From: Tragulus kanchil
Lineage: Eukaryota; Chordata; Mammalia; Artiodactyla; Tragulidae
Assembly (NCBI GenBank): GCA_022376925.1
Contig: JAIOJX010000006.1
Coordinates: forward strand, 56,880,658 to 56,944,657
DNA length: 64,000 bases
Reading direction: 5' to 3'
Positions 38,119 to 50,620 of the stretch are shown here, piece by piece. The notes under the pieces were generated by a model that was not told where the DNA came from, did no database searches, and was given only the letters and a program-made list of their open reading frames with translations. How positions within the stretch are numbered: position 1 is the first letter of the stretch; every line of letters begins with the position of its first letter. A program made the position numbers and the translations under genes.

Positions 38119-40502
38119 TTAGTTTACATCTGCATTTCACACAATTACAATTTCTGTCTTTTGTGTTGACAACATTTAAAATCTGCTCTTAACTTTTAAT
38201 GTATAATGCACAATTGTTAACTATAAGCAAAATGTGATGCATTAGATCTCCAAAACTTAGTCATTTTCTAACTGAAACTTAGAATATCTCCCCATTTGCC
38301 TTAGTCCCTGGTAACCACTATTCTTCTCTCTCTCTATGAGTTTGGCTTTTTTAGTTTAGTGACAGCATAAAGCATTTGTCAAGAAAAAACAAAATTTTTT
38401 GGCCACTTCTGTTGGTCTTCCATTTATTCATTTTCATCCATCTTTGTTCTTTGGCCTATGTGGGTCTCCCATCGCAGTGACCTCTCTCACTTTAGAGCTC
38501 GGACTTGGTAGTTGGACACATCTGTCCAGCTGCTCCGCAGCACGTGAGATCTTCCTAGGCCAGGGATTGGACCAGCGCCCCTTGCACTGTAAGGCGGTGT
38601 CCTTACTCAGTGGATCACCAGGGAAGCCCCCCAAAATAGTTTTATATAGCAAGACTATAAGATAGTGGTCAACTATTTTTGAAATCCAGATGACACTTTT
38701 AATAAGAATATAACTATAGTACCATGGTAATCTACAAATAAATAGCCTCTTCATCCCACAGTATAAGTGTAAATAACACATTTGTCTAAATTATAACAAA
38801 GAAAGGCTGAAAAGAAATCTCACTGCAACTTTAAGGGAAATTATTTTGACTCTGAGCTATCAAGGTCTCATTGGCACCTTGGTGAGGTGAAATAAAAACA
38901 TTTTTAAAAAATTTAGTTTGAGTACTTCATATTAAATAAGCAAAGCTGTTTGGATGATAGCAAAAAAAAAAAAAAAAAAAACAAAGATTCTTATCAATGA
39001 AGGGTTACTATAAGGCTATGAAGGGTTAATCAGTGATTTTCTGCTATTTTATAGGAGTTTAATTTTTTCTTGTATTGTATGTGTGGTATCTGTGTCCATC
39101 TCCAAAGAACAACACAGCATGCATGATATATTTAACTATAGGTTGATTAAACTAAATTTTCCTGTACATGTGTTTCAATTCCTTACATACAGAGATAAGA
39201 AATTTTAAATTGAAGGAAAACCAGTAATTCTCAAAAGCTTAACAAATATTTTTATTTGCAATTCTGCAAGCTATATAGAGTGAAATACTATGCATGGAAC
39301 ACAGACAGATCCTTTTTAATTATTTACATCGCAAAAATTTTTGTCTTTTGTGTTGACAACATTTAAAATCTGCTCTTAACTTTTAATGTATAATGCACAA
39401 TTGTTAACTATAAGCAAAATGTGATGCATTAGATCTCCAAAACTTAGTCATTTTCTAACTGAAACTTAGAATATCTCCCCATTTGCCTTAGTCCCTGGTA
39501 ACCACTATTCTTCTCTCTCTCTATGAGTTTGGCTTTTTTAGTTTAGTGACAGCATAAAGCATTTGTCAAGAAAAAACAAAATTTTTTGGCCACTTCTGTT
39601 GGTCTTCCATTTATTCATTTTCATCCATCTTTGTTCTTTGGCCTATGTGGGTCTCCCATCGCAGTGACCTCTCTCACTTTAGAGCTCGGACTTGGTAGTT
39701 GGACACATCTGTCCAGCTGCTCCGCAGCACGTGAGATCTTCCTAGGCCAGGGATTGGACCAGCGCCCCTTGCACTGTAAGGCGGTGTCCTTACTCAGTGG
39801 ATCACCAGGGAAGCCCCCCAAAATAGTTTTATATAGCAAGACTATAAGATAGTGGTCAACTATTTTTGAAATCCAGATGACACTTTTAATAAGAATATAA
39901 CTATAGTACCATGGTAATCTACAAATAAATAGCCTCTTCATCCCACAGTATAAGTGTAAATAACACATTTGTCTAAATTATAACAAAGAAAGGCTGAAAA
40001 GAAATCTCACTGCAACTTTAAGGGAAATTATTTTGACTCTGAGCTATCAAGGTCTCATTGGCACCTTGGTGAGGAAAAAAAAAAACATTTTTAAAAAATT
40101 TAGTTTGAGTACTTCATATTAAATAAGCAAAGCTGTTTGGATAATAGAAAAAAAAAAAAAAAAAAAAACAAAGATTCTTATCAATGAAGGGTTACTATAA
40201 GGCTATGAAGGGTTAATCAGTGATTTTCTGCTATTTTATAGGAGTTTAATTTTTTCTTGTATTGTATGTGTGGTATCTGTGTCCATCTCCAAAGAACAAC
40301 ACAGCATGCATGATATATTTAACTATAGGTTGATTAAACTAAATTTTCCTGTACATGTGTTTCAATTCCTTACATACAGAGATAAGAAATTTTTTTAAAT
40401 TGAAGGAAAAACCAGTAATTCTCAAAAAGCTTAACAAATATTTTTATTTGCAATTCTGCAAGCTATATGAGAGTGAAATACTATGCATGGAACACAGACA
40501 GA
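38119..40502. repeat. Local direct duplication 13, period about 1187-1193
   Basis: Copy 1 is about 38119-39310 and copy 2 about 39317-40502. The offset grows from 1187 to 1193 because copy 1 has lost bases in runs near its end (AGAAATTTTAAATTG against AGAAATTTTTTTAAATTG). The first 25 bases of copy 2 are a shortened version of 38119-38150. It overlaps duplication 12, making a triplicate of 37033-37258. Confidence 0.93.
38397..38627 (-). mobile_element. CHR-like SINE, reverse orientation
   Basis: The plus strand starts GGCCACTTCTGTTGGTCTTC and ends GGATCACCAGGGAAGCCC. The internal CCAGCTGCTCCGCAGCACGT and GCGCCCCTTGCACTGTAAGG are diagnostic for the subfamily seen at 41585-41925. Duplicate at 39584-39814. 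Confidence 0.9.
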
Positions 40503-41489
40503 ATTTAAATCTAGTGACTCATTACCCAGCCAACATATCTGGCAGAGATTAATAAATAATTGAGAATACACTTTAACCAAACAACAAGTGAAAAAGAGGT
40601 ATCCTCATAAAAGAAGACAGGAAAAGTAATAACATCAAGGGGCACTGAACCTTGAAACACACAATAACAGATTGTTCTTTTGTTTGTAATATAAATGCAA
40701 ATAAATATAACTGAAATAGAACAGGAAACAATTGACAATTACAAGGTAAATTTTATTGATAATCTGGAAATGAACAATCTCAGTCAAACCCAGAGTTGGG
40801 AGGCTGTGACAAAACAATTCGTGAAGGGAAATAAAGAAAAGTACTAACACTATTTTAAAGGTCTCTCTAAATGGGATCTGGTAACTAGAGAAGAAAAAAT
40901 GCATTCATAGTAGCGAAATAAGTTACACTTTGTTTAAAAAAAATAAAGAAAACACATGGATTTAAGTAACAAAAAATAGAAGCTAACTAATAATGAAATG
41001 CTAAAGCAGAACAGAATTTTCAAAATACAAAGGTTAAAAAATTACATTCAACATGATTAAAAAACAAAATTAAGGAAATGGAAAAAGTAAAATATTAATA
41101 AACAATCACTACAAATGAAGATGGAAGAAAGGATTTATGCATTTCATTAAGTGTAAACAAATCAATGTACCAGTGAAAAGGCAAAAATTTTGAACCCATT
41201 GTATAAGAATTGAAATATCTGTAAAATAACATATAGAAGGTGATTTTTAAAAAAGATTGAAGATAAACATTAGAAAAAAAATTCTCAAGGAATTAAAGAA
41301 GGAAAAAATGCGAGGGAGAAGTAGTACTAATAACAAACAAGGTGGAATTAAGGCTAAAAGTACTAATCAGAATAGAGACATTATACAACAAAACCACAAT
41401 TTACACAGACCCAAGAGACATAAACCTGCAACATCGTACTTAAATATAAAATGCATCAGGACTTGACTGCTAATAAGTAAGGGCTTTCT
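40503..41489. other. AT-rich intron DNA, no feature recognised
   Basis: No gene or named repeat identified; A-rich tracts are common. The short open frames lack family resemblance. Confidence 0.5.
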
Positions 41490-41990
41490 TTATTAAGTGA
41501 TAAAGTTTCTAAAATTGACTGTGGTAACAGCTGCACAAGTATCTAAAAATCCACTGAAGTATATGCTTTAAATTGGTCAGTCTTTTTTTTTTTTTTTTTT
41601 TTTAACGATTTATTTATTTATTTATTTTTGGGCGGTGGTTGGGTTGGGGAGGGAGGGGAGCAGGCGGGCCACTTCTATTGGTCTTTCATTTGTCCATTTT
41701 CATCCATCTTTGTTCTTCGGCCCGTGTGGGCCTCCCATCGCGGTGGTGCCTGTCTTCACAGAGCACCGGCTCTGGACGCACGCTCGACAGAGCTCCGGCT
41801 CGGTAATTGGACACATCGGTCCAGCCGCTCCACGACACGTGGGATCTTCCCAGGCCAGGGATCGAACCGGCGCCCCTTGCACTGCAAGGCAGTGTCCTTA
41901 CCCACTGGACCACCAGAGGAAGCCCTGGTCAGTCTTATGATATGTGAATTATATTTCAGTATAGGTATTACACATTTTAAAACCTGATTT
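41490..41990 (+). mobile_element. L1M 3' end split by a SINE
   Basis: TTCTAAAATTGACTGTGGTA and CAGCTGCACAAGTATCTAAA lie before the SINE, and TATGTGAATTATATTTCAGT after it. Together they give the end of an L1M 3'UTR. The 3' part recurs at 42996-43050 in duplication 14. Confidence 0.75.
41574..41936 (-). mobile_element. Young CHR-like SINE with target-site duplication
   Basis: The element at 41585-41925 is flanked by TGGTCAGTCTT at 41574-41584 and 41926-41936. Read in reverse: a tRNA-like head with a B-box-like GGTTCGATCCC, a body rich in intact CpG (GGAGCGGCTGGACCGATGTG), a C/T-rich linker, and a tail (AAAT)n followed by poly-A. Intact CpGs and perfect flanks mark it as the youngest copy here. 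Confidence 0.93.
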
Positions 41991-43827
41991 AAATCAAATG
42001 AAAAAAACTATTATAGAAGAAAATAACAATTATAGAGGAAGTTTTAGTGGATTACAGTGGGAAAATTTAATATAATTCTCTCAGAATCAAATGGCTCTGA
42101 TAAAATGCAAACTCATATATAAACTATATAAAAATAAATACAACAAATAATCAATAAAAGAAATATATAATTTAAAAAATGCTATTAGTAAACTGTAGTG
42201 TGCCTTTTTCAGAATCAAAAAGATTAAAGATTAAAACAGTAAAGTCATAGATAAATTAAATAAACATGAACAATTTTGAAAATAACAAAAGTTTGCAGGA
42301 AAAATGACATTAAAATTTATATAGATAGATAGATATTTCCATTACTTTAGAGGGTGAGTCACAAATGATCTTGCTTTGATTTCTGTCATCAAGTGTTTTA
42401 CCTATGTTGTTCTCTGAGAGTTTTATGGTTTCTGGTCTTACCATTAAGTCTTTAATCCATTTTGAGTTTATCTTTGTGTAAGGTGTTAAAGAGTGTTCCA
42501 ACTTTATTTTTTACATATAGTTGTCCAGTTTTCCCAGAACCATTTACTGAAGAAACTGCTTTGCCCCACTGTATAATTTTGCCTCCTTTGTCAAAGATAA
42601 GATACCCATATATGTGTGGGTTTATCTCTGGGCTCTCTATCTTATTCCATTGCTCTGTATTTCTGTTTCTGTGCTGGTTCCACACTTTCTTGATGACTGT
42701 TGTTTTATAGTATAGTCTGAAGTTACGGAAGTTGATCCTCCAGATTCATTCTTCTTTCATTTGTCCATTTTCATCCATCTTTGTTCTTCGGCCCGTGGGC
42801 CTCCCATCGGGTGGTGCCTGTCTTCACAGAGCACCGGCTCTGGACGCACGCTCGACAGAGCTCCGGCTCGGTAATTGGACACATCGGTCCAGCCGCTCCA
42901 CGACACGTGGGATCTTCCCAGGCCAGGGATCGAACCGGCGCCCCTTGCACTGCAAGGCAGTGTCCTTACCCACTGGACCACCAGAGGAAGCCCTGGTCAG
43001 TCTTATGATATGTGAATTATATTTCAGTATAGGTATTACACATTTTAAAACCTGATTTAAATCAAATGAAAAAAACTATTATAGAAGAAAATAACAATTA
43101 TAGAGGAAGTTTTAGTGGATTACAGTGGGAAAATTTAATATAATTCTCTCAGAATCAAATGGCTCTGATAAAATGCAAACTCATATATAAACTATATAAA
43201 AATAAATACAACAAATAATCAATAAAAGAAATATATAATTTAAAAAATGCTATTAGTAAACTGTAGTGTGCCTTTTTCAGAATCAAAAAGATTAAAGATT
43301 AAAACAGTAAAGTCATAGATAAATTAAATAAACATGAACAATTTTGAAAATAACAAAAGTTTGCAGGAAAAATGACATTAAAATTTATATAGATAGATAG
43401 ATATTTCCATTACTTTAGAGGGTGAGTCACAAATGATCTTGCTTTGATTTCTGTCATCAAGTGTTTTACCTATGTTGTTCTCTGAGAGTTTTATGGTTTC
43501 TGGTCTTACCATTAAGTCTTTAATCCATTTTGAGTTTATCTTTGTGTAAGGTGTTAAAGAGTGTTCCAACTTTATTTTTTACATATAGTTGTCCAGTTTT
43601 CCCAGAACCATTTACTGAAGAAACTGCTTTGCCCCACTGTATAATTTTGCCTCCTTTGTCAAAGATAAGATACCCATATATGTGTGGGTTTATCTCTGGG
43701 CTCTCTATCTTATTCCATTGCTCTGTATTTCTGTTTCTGTGCTGGTTCCACACTTTCTTGATGACTGTTGTTTTATAGTATAGTCTGAAGTTACGGAAGT
43801 TGATCCCTCCAGATTCATTCTTCTTTC
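41683..43827. repeat. Local direct duplication 14, period about 1071
   Basis: Copy 1 is 41683-42753 and copy 2 is 42754-43827. Close to the joint, copy 2 drops bases (GCCCGTGGGCC against GCCCGTGTGGGCC; CATCGGGTGG against CATCGCGGTGG) and copy 1 drops a C (TGATCCTCC against TGATCCCTCC). The shared TTCTTCTTTC lies at the joint. Copy 2 holds a SINE without its tail, next to L1 ORF2 text. Confidence 0.95.
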
Positions 43828-45180
43828 TCAAAATTGCTTTGGATATCCAGGGTCTTTCGTGTTTCCATATGAGCTGTGCTGCTTTTTGGTCTAGTTCTTC
43901 AAAGAATGCCATTGGTAACTTGATAGGAATCACACTTAATGTGTAAGTGATATTTGGTTGTATGGTCATTTTCACACTATTGATTATTCCAACCCAGGAA
44001 CATGGGATGTCTCTCCATCTGTTTATGTTGTCTTAGATTTCTTTCATTAATCCTTGCTGGGTAGAATATTCTTGTTAGTAGACTTTTCTCTTGCATCATT
44101 TTAAATGTGTCTTGCCATTATTCCCTTCTGGCCTGCATGGTTTCTACTGAAACAACAGTAGTTAAACATATGGGGTTTCCCTTGTATGTTACTTGTTTTC
44201 CCTTGCTGCATTTAGTATTCTTTCTTTGTCTTTAGTCTGTGTGAACTTTATTAGTATGTGTCTTGGGATGTTTCTCCTGGGGTTTACCCTGCATGGAACT
44301 CTTGGTGTTTCTTGAACTTGATTGACTATTTCCTTTCCTATACTGGGGAAGTTTTCAACTATAAACTCTTCAACAATCTTTTCATACTCTTTCATTTTCT
44401 CTTCTTCTTCTAGGACCCCCTTTTTCTCTCCTTCTTCTAAGATCAACCTAATGTTGGTGCGTTTGATATTATCCCTGAGGACTCTGAGACTATTCTCAGT
44501 TCTTTTCATTCTTTCTACTTTATTCTGTTCTTCAGCAATTATATCATCATTCTGTCTTCCAGCTCACTTATTCATTCTTCTGCCTCAGAGACTCTACCAT
44601 CACATCCTTCTATAGTATTTTTAAATTCAGCGATTGAGTTGTTTGTCTCTGTTTGTTTATTTTTAATTTCTTGTATGTCTTTTCTCAGTGCACTAATTTC
44701 CTCTAATATTCTATTTTCAGAGTTTTGGATCCTTGTTAGTATCACTCTTCTGAATTCTCTTTCAGATAATTTGTCAGTCTCATCTGTCATTTGTATTTGT
44801 GTATCTCTAGTTTCTTCCTTCATTTGTACAACATTTTTCTGTCTTTTCATTGTTATTGTTAATTTGTGTTTGAGTTCCCCTTTTTCTAGGCTTTGAGGTT
44901 GAGTTTTACCTTCCTTTTTGGTTTCTGTCCTTGTAGAAAGGTTCAACGGTTTGTTTCTTGCCAGAAGTTAGGTGTTGCTGGGTTTTGTTTTCAGGTGAGT
45001 ATTCCCTAGTGTTGTGCATTCTTTGGTAATGTAGGGTCATGCAGTCAGTACTTCCACACCGAGGTCCCTGGGTTTGATCTCTTACCAGGGAGTGTAGACT
45101 CCATGTCTGGTTTGTTATGGCATCCACTGGTGTTAGGTCAAATACAAATGTGAGGGACAAAAGGCACATCCCTGATAGGC
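42340..45180 (-). mobile_element. L1 with large internal deletion (ORF1 joined to ORF2 C-terminus)
   Basis: Minus strand: 5' flank near 45000-45180. The ORF1 coiled-coil part is at 44946-44572 (RKDIQEIKNKQTETNNSIAE) and the ORF1 RNA-binding part at 44509-44189 (NIKRTNIRLI, ENFPSIGKEI, RNIPRHILIKF), split by a frame break. Near 44050 the ORF1 3' end (TATTCTACCCAGCAAGGATT on the minus strand) joins directly to late ORF2 text (DIPCSWVGIINSVKM), which runs to about 43380 ([20 protein letters not shown]). Endonuclease and reverse transcriptase are absent. The segment 42340-42753 is only the duplicated end. Confidence 0.88.
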
Positions 45181-45884
45181 GGCAGTTTTAAAATCATGCA
45201 AATATCTAACATATTGAAAAGAAATCGTACATACATGCACATCTATAACCAAACCCGAACAGTTTAAAAGGGATAAAAGCACAGGAAATTGTTCTGGAAA
45301 ATGACACAATCAAAGTTGATACCCAATCATTAAAATCTAAGTGAATTAAAGCATGTCCTGGAAAACAAATTTATAGCAAGGTCCCAGCTGGGGTTATGGC
45401 AGTGAAGGCAGTTATTCACTACCACATATGTTGGAGAAGAGAAGGAGGAGAATGGACAGGTAATGAAAAGAAATGGAGTCACGTTGCAGCGTTATGTAGG
45501 CATAGATAACAATGATTTGTATATAGTAAAATTTATTAGAGCAGGAAGAGAACAATAGAGATAGCAAGAAAGTCATAGAAAGTCTAGTCATAGAAAGGAA
45601 AATAGCAGATATAGAAAGTTTTACCAGTTAAAGCAAAGAGAGAGAAAACTGTAGTTAAAATAAATAAATAAATAAATAGAGAGGAAAAAGAAGAAGAAAA
45701 AAAAAACTGTCCATGTTTCTCAGTTGTGAGTTTGTATTCTCATCTGTTTGTGGATCGTTCATGAGAGTTTGATCTGAGGCTGTCTTAGAGGCTTTGGATC
45801 TGCCCTGGTGGGGGGCCAGGGGTGGTGGTGGGGTGGCTACCTAGATCTCTGGTCCCTATGAGAAGATTTTCAAGTGACTAGGAC
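45181..45884. other. Unassigned sequence, possibly L1 5'UTR
   Basis: An A-rich tract with (AAAT)n at 45658-45678 is followed by GGTGGGGGGCCAGGGGTGGT. This resembles the A-rich/GC-rich alternation of the L1 5'UTR at 61690-63790, but I cannot align it by eye. Confidence 0.3.
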
Positions 45885-47436
45885 AGCTCATATAATTCAA
45901 CACTGAGGGGAAAAAAAAAAAAAAACAACAATCAAAATATGGGAAAATGACCTAGACAGAGATCTCTCCAAAGAAACACAGATGGCCAAAAAACATATGA
46001 AAAGATGCTCAATGTCGCTCATTATTAGAGAAATGAAAATCCAGACTACAATGAGATATTACCTCACACTAGTCATAATGGCCATCATCAAAAAATGTAC
46101 AGATAGTAATTGCTGGAAAGGGTGCAGAGAAAAGAGAACACTCTTGCATTGTTGGTGGGAATATAAATTGTAAATCAACTATACCCCAATAAATAATTTT
46201 TTTTTAATTTAAAAAATTTGTTAACTAAGCCAATACATGTACACATATGTATATGTATATACACATGTATGAACTTTCCAGGTTTGGTTAGTGATAAGAA
46301 ACTTGCCTGCCAAAGAAGGAGTTGTAAGAGATGCAAGTTCAGCCCCTGCGTGAGGGATAAAAGCACAGGAAATTGTTCTGGAAAATGACACAATCAAAGT
46401 TGATACCCAATCATTAAAATCTAAGTGAATTAAAGCATGTCCTGGAAAACAAATTTATAGCAAGGTCCCAGCTGGGGTTATGGCAGTGAAGGCAGTTATT
46501 CACTACCACATATGTTGGAGAAGAGAAGGAGGAGAATGGACAGGTAATGAAAAGAAATGGAGTCACGTTGCAGCGTTATGTAGGCATAGATAACAATGAT
46601 TTGTATATAGTAAAATTTATTAGAGCAGGAAGAGAACAATAGAGATAGCAAGAAAGTCATAGAAAGTCTAGTCATAGAAAGGAAAATAGCAGATATAGAA
46701 AGTTTTACCAGTTAAAGCAAAGAGAGAGAAAACTGTAGTTAAAATAAATAAATAAATAAATAGAGAGGAAAAAGAAGAAGAAAAAAAAAACTGTCCATGT
46801 TTCTCAGTTGTGAGTTTGTATTCTCATCTGTTTGTGGATCGTTCATGAGAGTTTGATCTGAGGCTGTCTTAGAGGCTTTGGATCTGCCCTGGTGGGGGGC
46901 CAGGGGTGGTGGTGGGGTGGCTACCTAGATCTCTGGTCCCTATGAGAAGATTTTCAAGTGACTAGGACAGCTCATATAATTCAACACTGAGGGGAAAAAA
47001 AAAAAAAACAACAATCAAAATATGGGAAAATGACCTAGACAGAGATCTCTCCAAAGAAACACAGATGGCCAAAAAACATATGAAAAGATGCTCAATGTCG
47101 CTCATTATTAGAGAAATGAAAATCCAGACTACAATGAGATATTACCTCACACTAGTCATAATGGCCATCATCAAAAAATGTACAGATAGTAATTGCTGGA
47201 AAGGGTGCAGAGAAAAGAGAACACTCTTGCATTGTTGGTGGGAATATAAATTGTAAATCAACTATACCCCAATAAATAATTTTTTTTTAATTTAAAAAAT
47301 TTGTTAACTAAGCCAATACATGTACACATATGTATATGTATATACACATGTATGAACTTTCCAGGTTTGGTTAGTGATAAGAAACTTGCCTGCCAAAGAA
47401 GGAGTTGTAAGAGATGCAAGTTCAGCCCCTGCGTGA
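45270..47436. repeat. Local direct duplication 15, period 1083-1084
   Basis: Copy 1 is 45270-46353 and copy 2 is 46354-47436. The copies differ mainly in a poly-A run near 45911/46995. The joint falls inside a Bov-tA head (CCCCTGCGTGAGG), which is completed only after copy 2. Confidence 0.95.
45885..46215 (+). mobile_element. L1 3' fragment with internal deletion
   Basis: The late ORF2 frame ([20 protein letters not shown]; ending GCREKRTLLHCWWEYKL) jumps straight into the 3' end text AATCAACTATACCCCAATAA and a T/A-rich tail. Duplicate at 46968-47298. Confidence 0.8.
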
Positions 47437-47560
47437 GGAAAATCCCCTGAAGGAGGGCATGGTAATCCATGTCAGTATTCTTGCCTGGAGAATCCATGGA
47501 GAGTGCAGCCTGGTAGACTACAGTACATAGGGTCACAAAGTGTTGGACAAAAATGAAGCT
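47354..47560 (+). mobile_element. Bov-tA SINE
   Basis: Head ACTTTCCAGGTTTGGTTAG, then the BovA body GCATGGTAATCCATGTCAGT, ATTCTTGCCTGGAGAATCCA and GGGTCACAAAGTGTTGGAC. The head alone also appears at 46271-46353 because of duplication 15. It is followed by a short ATGCATGT-rich tract (47571-47597). Confidence 0.85.
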
Positions 47561-47924
47561 ATGCAGCATGCATGTATGCATATGCATGTATGCATATTTG
47601 TACCATATGAAGAAATTACAAAAATTGCAAGAGTACTTAGCCACAAAATTTCCATAATATATTTTTAAGGAAAGATTGTACTGATCACATTTTCTAATAA
47701 TAATAATAAACCCATTAAAAATGTAAACAAAAATCTTTATTTATTTGGAGGTTAAACTACAATATTTCTTGAATTAAAAAGAGAAAATTGACATTCTAGC
47801 CTCTAGAAATCAATAACAGTTACACTAATTCATTCAAAATTCTAAGAGGCAAAGTAATCATTGTACTCAAACAATTGTTTAAAAAATTTTCAAAAACTAA
47901 AATAAAGTTCTAAATAAAAACTTT
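47561..47924. other. AT-rich intron DNA, no feature recognised
   Basis: After the ATGCATGT tract I see no gene or named repeat. Confidence 0.5.
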
Positions 47925-47950
47925 CCACCTAAATGTAAGAACAGGGATTA

Positions 47951-50230
47951 TAAAACTTTTGGAGGAGAATATAGGCAGAACACTCAAGAACATAAATCAA
48001 AGCAAAATCTTCCATGAACCACTCTCTAGAATAAAGGAAATAAAAACAAAAATAAACATGTGGGAGTTAATGAAACTTAAAAGGTTCTGCACAGGGCTTC
48101 CCTGGTGGTCCAGTGGGTAAAGACACCAACTTTCAGTGCAAGGGGCACCAGTTCGAGCCCTGGCCTGGGAAGATCCCATGCACCATGGAGCGGCTGGACT
48201 GATGTGTCCAACTACCGAGCCGGAGCTCTGGAGCACAGGCACCCAGAGCCAGTGCTCTGCGACAACAGAGGCCACCGCGATGGGAGGCCCACATGGGCCA
48301 AAGAAAAAAGATGGATGAAAATGCACAAATGAAAGACAAATAGAAGTGGCCCACCTGCTACCCCCCTCTCCCCCCACCTGACCAAAATAAATAAATAAAT
48401 AAATCTTTCAAAAAAAAAAAATTCTGCACAGCAAAAGAAACTACAAACAAGGTGAACAGACAACCCACAGAATGGGACAAAATAATAGCAAATGAAACAA
48501 CCGACAAAGAACTGATCTCTGAAATATACAAGCAGCTCAGACAACTCAATACTGAATAAACAAACAACCAAATCAAAAAAAGGGAAAAAGACCTAAACAG
48601 AACAGACACCTCTCGAAAGAATGCTTAGAGATGGCCAAAAACACATGAAAAGATGCTCAATGTCACTTATTATTAGAGAAATATTAATAAAAACTACAAT
48701 GAGATATTACCTCACACCAGTCAGAATGGCCATCATCAAAAAATGTACAGATAGTTATTGCTGGAGAGGGTGCAGAGAAAAGAGAACACTCTTGCATTGT
48801 TGGTGGGAATATAAATTGATACAGCCACTGGGAAGACAGTATGGAGATTCTTCAAAAAGCTAAAAATAGAAACAACATATGACCCAGCAATCCCACTATT
48901 AATTAGGCCTACACCCTATAGAAATCAAAATTGAAAGAGACACCTGTATCCTTTTGTTCACTGCAGCACTCTGCACAATAGCTAGATCATGGAAGCAACC
49001 TAGATGTCCATGGACAAATGAATGAAAAAAGAAGTTCTGGTACATATATACAGAGCACCATTGGAAAAACAGTCATAGAGAACAGAATTATACAACTTTT
49101 GGAGGAGAATATAGGCAGAACACTCAAGAACATAAATCAAAGCAAAATCTTCCATGAACCACTCTCTAGAATAAAGGAAATAAAAACAAAAATAAACATG
49201 TGGGAGTTAATGAAACTTAAAAGGTTCTGCACAGGGCTTCCCTGGTGGTCCAGTGGGTAAAGACACCAACTTTCAGTGCAAGGGGCACCAGTTCGAGCCC
49301 TGGCCTGGGAAGATCCCATGCACCATGGAGCGGCTGGACTGATGTGTCCAACTACCGAGCCGGAGCTCTGGAGCACAGGCACCCAGAGCCAGTGCTCTGC
49401 GACAACAGAGGCCACCGCGATGGGAGGCCCACATGGGCCAAAGAAAAAAGATGGATGAAAATGCACAAATGAAAGACAAATAGAAGTGGCCCACCTGCTA
49501 CCCCCCTCTCCCCCCACCTGACCAAAATAAATAAATAAATAAATCTTTCAAAAAAAAAAAATTCTGCACAGCAAAAGAAACTACAAACAAGGTGAACAGA
49601 CAACCCACAGAATGGGACAAAATAATAGCAAATGAAACAACCGACAAAGAACTGATCTCTGAAATATACAAGCAGCTCAGACAACTCAATACTGAATAAA
49701 CAAACAACCAAATCAAAAAAAGGGAAAAAGACCTAAACAGAACAGACACCTCTCGAAAGAATGCTTAGAGATGGCCAAAAACACATGAAAAGATGCTCAA
49801 TGTCACTTATTATTAGAGAAATATTAATAAAAACTACAATGAGATATTACCTCACACCAGTCAGAATGGCCATCATCAAAAAATGTACAGATAGTTATTG
49901 CTGGAGAGGGTGCAGAGAAAAGAGAACACTCTTGCATTGTTGGTGGGAATATAAATTGATACAGCCACTGGGAAGACAGTATGGAGATTCTTCAAAAAGC
50001 TAAAAATAGAAACAACATATGACCCAGCAATCCCACTATTAATTAGGCCTACACCCTATAGAAATCAAAATTGAAAGAGACACCTGTATCCTTTTGTTCA
50101 CTGCAGCACTCTGCACAATAGCTAGATCATGGAAGCAACCTAGATGTCCATGGACAAATGAATGAAAAAAGAAGTTCTGGTACATATATACAGAGCACCA
50201 TTGGAAAAACAGTCATAGAGAACAGAATTA
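47951..50230. repeat. Local direct duplication 16, period 1140
   Basis: Copy 1 is 47951-49090 and copy 2 is 49091-50230. By eye the copies are the same over essentially the whole unit, including the inserted SINE. The joint reads CAGAATTATACAAC, where copy 2 continues CAGAATTATGGAC. Confidence 0.96.
48085..48431 (+). mobile_element. CHR-like SINE inserted in L1, with target-site duplication
   Basis: TTCTGCACAG flanks the element at 48085-48094 and 48422-48431. It has the head GGGCTTCCCTGGTGGTCCAG, the body GGAGCGGCTGGACTGATGTG, a CCCCCCTCTCCCCCCACC linker and an (AAAT)n tail. Duplicate at 49225-49571. Confidence 0.93.
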
Positions 50231-50620
50231 TGGACATTGGTGAGAGGGAAAACGGTGTAAGACATATTGAAAGAGCAATACGGAACCCTATACTATCGTA
50301 TGTAAAAGAGATAACTATTTTCAATGTGCTGTGGAACTAAGGGATTGTACATGGGGGCTACGTGATGGCCTAAAAGGGTGGGATGGGGTAATGAGATATA
50401 TACGTGACAAAGCTGGAATTTTACATATCTATAAACAACAAAACTCTGTAAAATCATAAAAGCAAAATAAATTAAAAAAAAAAAAAAACCTGACTGTGAA
50501 AAAATCTTTCAATTAAGAAAATTAGTGTTGAGTTTGAAATTAAAAGATAAAAGCTTAAATTAACATAAATTAGGAGCAAGAAAGAGATATACTGCATAAT
50601 AAAGACAAAATAGAAGAATC

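Larger units (their letters stand above)
36133..38380. repeat. Local direct duplication 12, period about 1127
   Basis: Copy 1 is 36133-37259 and copy 2 is 37260-38380. Copies differ by one T in each of two T-runs (CCAGTTTTTTCAC against CCAGTTTTTCAC; CCTTTTTGTTTT against CCTTTTGTTTT). It doubles the BovB remnant and the L1M 3'UTR. Confidence 0.95.
47925..50485 (+). mobile_element. L1 ORF2 3' part and 3'UTR, SINE inserted
   Basis: The frame text runs from EENIGRTLKNINQSKIFHEP (copy 2 near 49090) through [13 protein letters not shown] to the 3' end. The 3'UTR at 50220-50485 ends in AAAATAAATT and poly-A. A CHR-like SINE splits it at 48094. Duplication 16 repeats most of it, so the real fragment is about 1.1 kb plus the SINE. 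Confidence 0.85.

Noticed and set aside
44189..44946. L1 ORF1 as a functional protein gene
   Set aside because: The coiled-coil and RNA-binding parts are in two frames and the element lacks its endonuclease and reverse transcriptase, so it is a relic.
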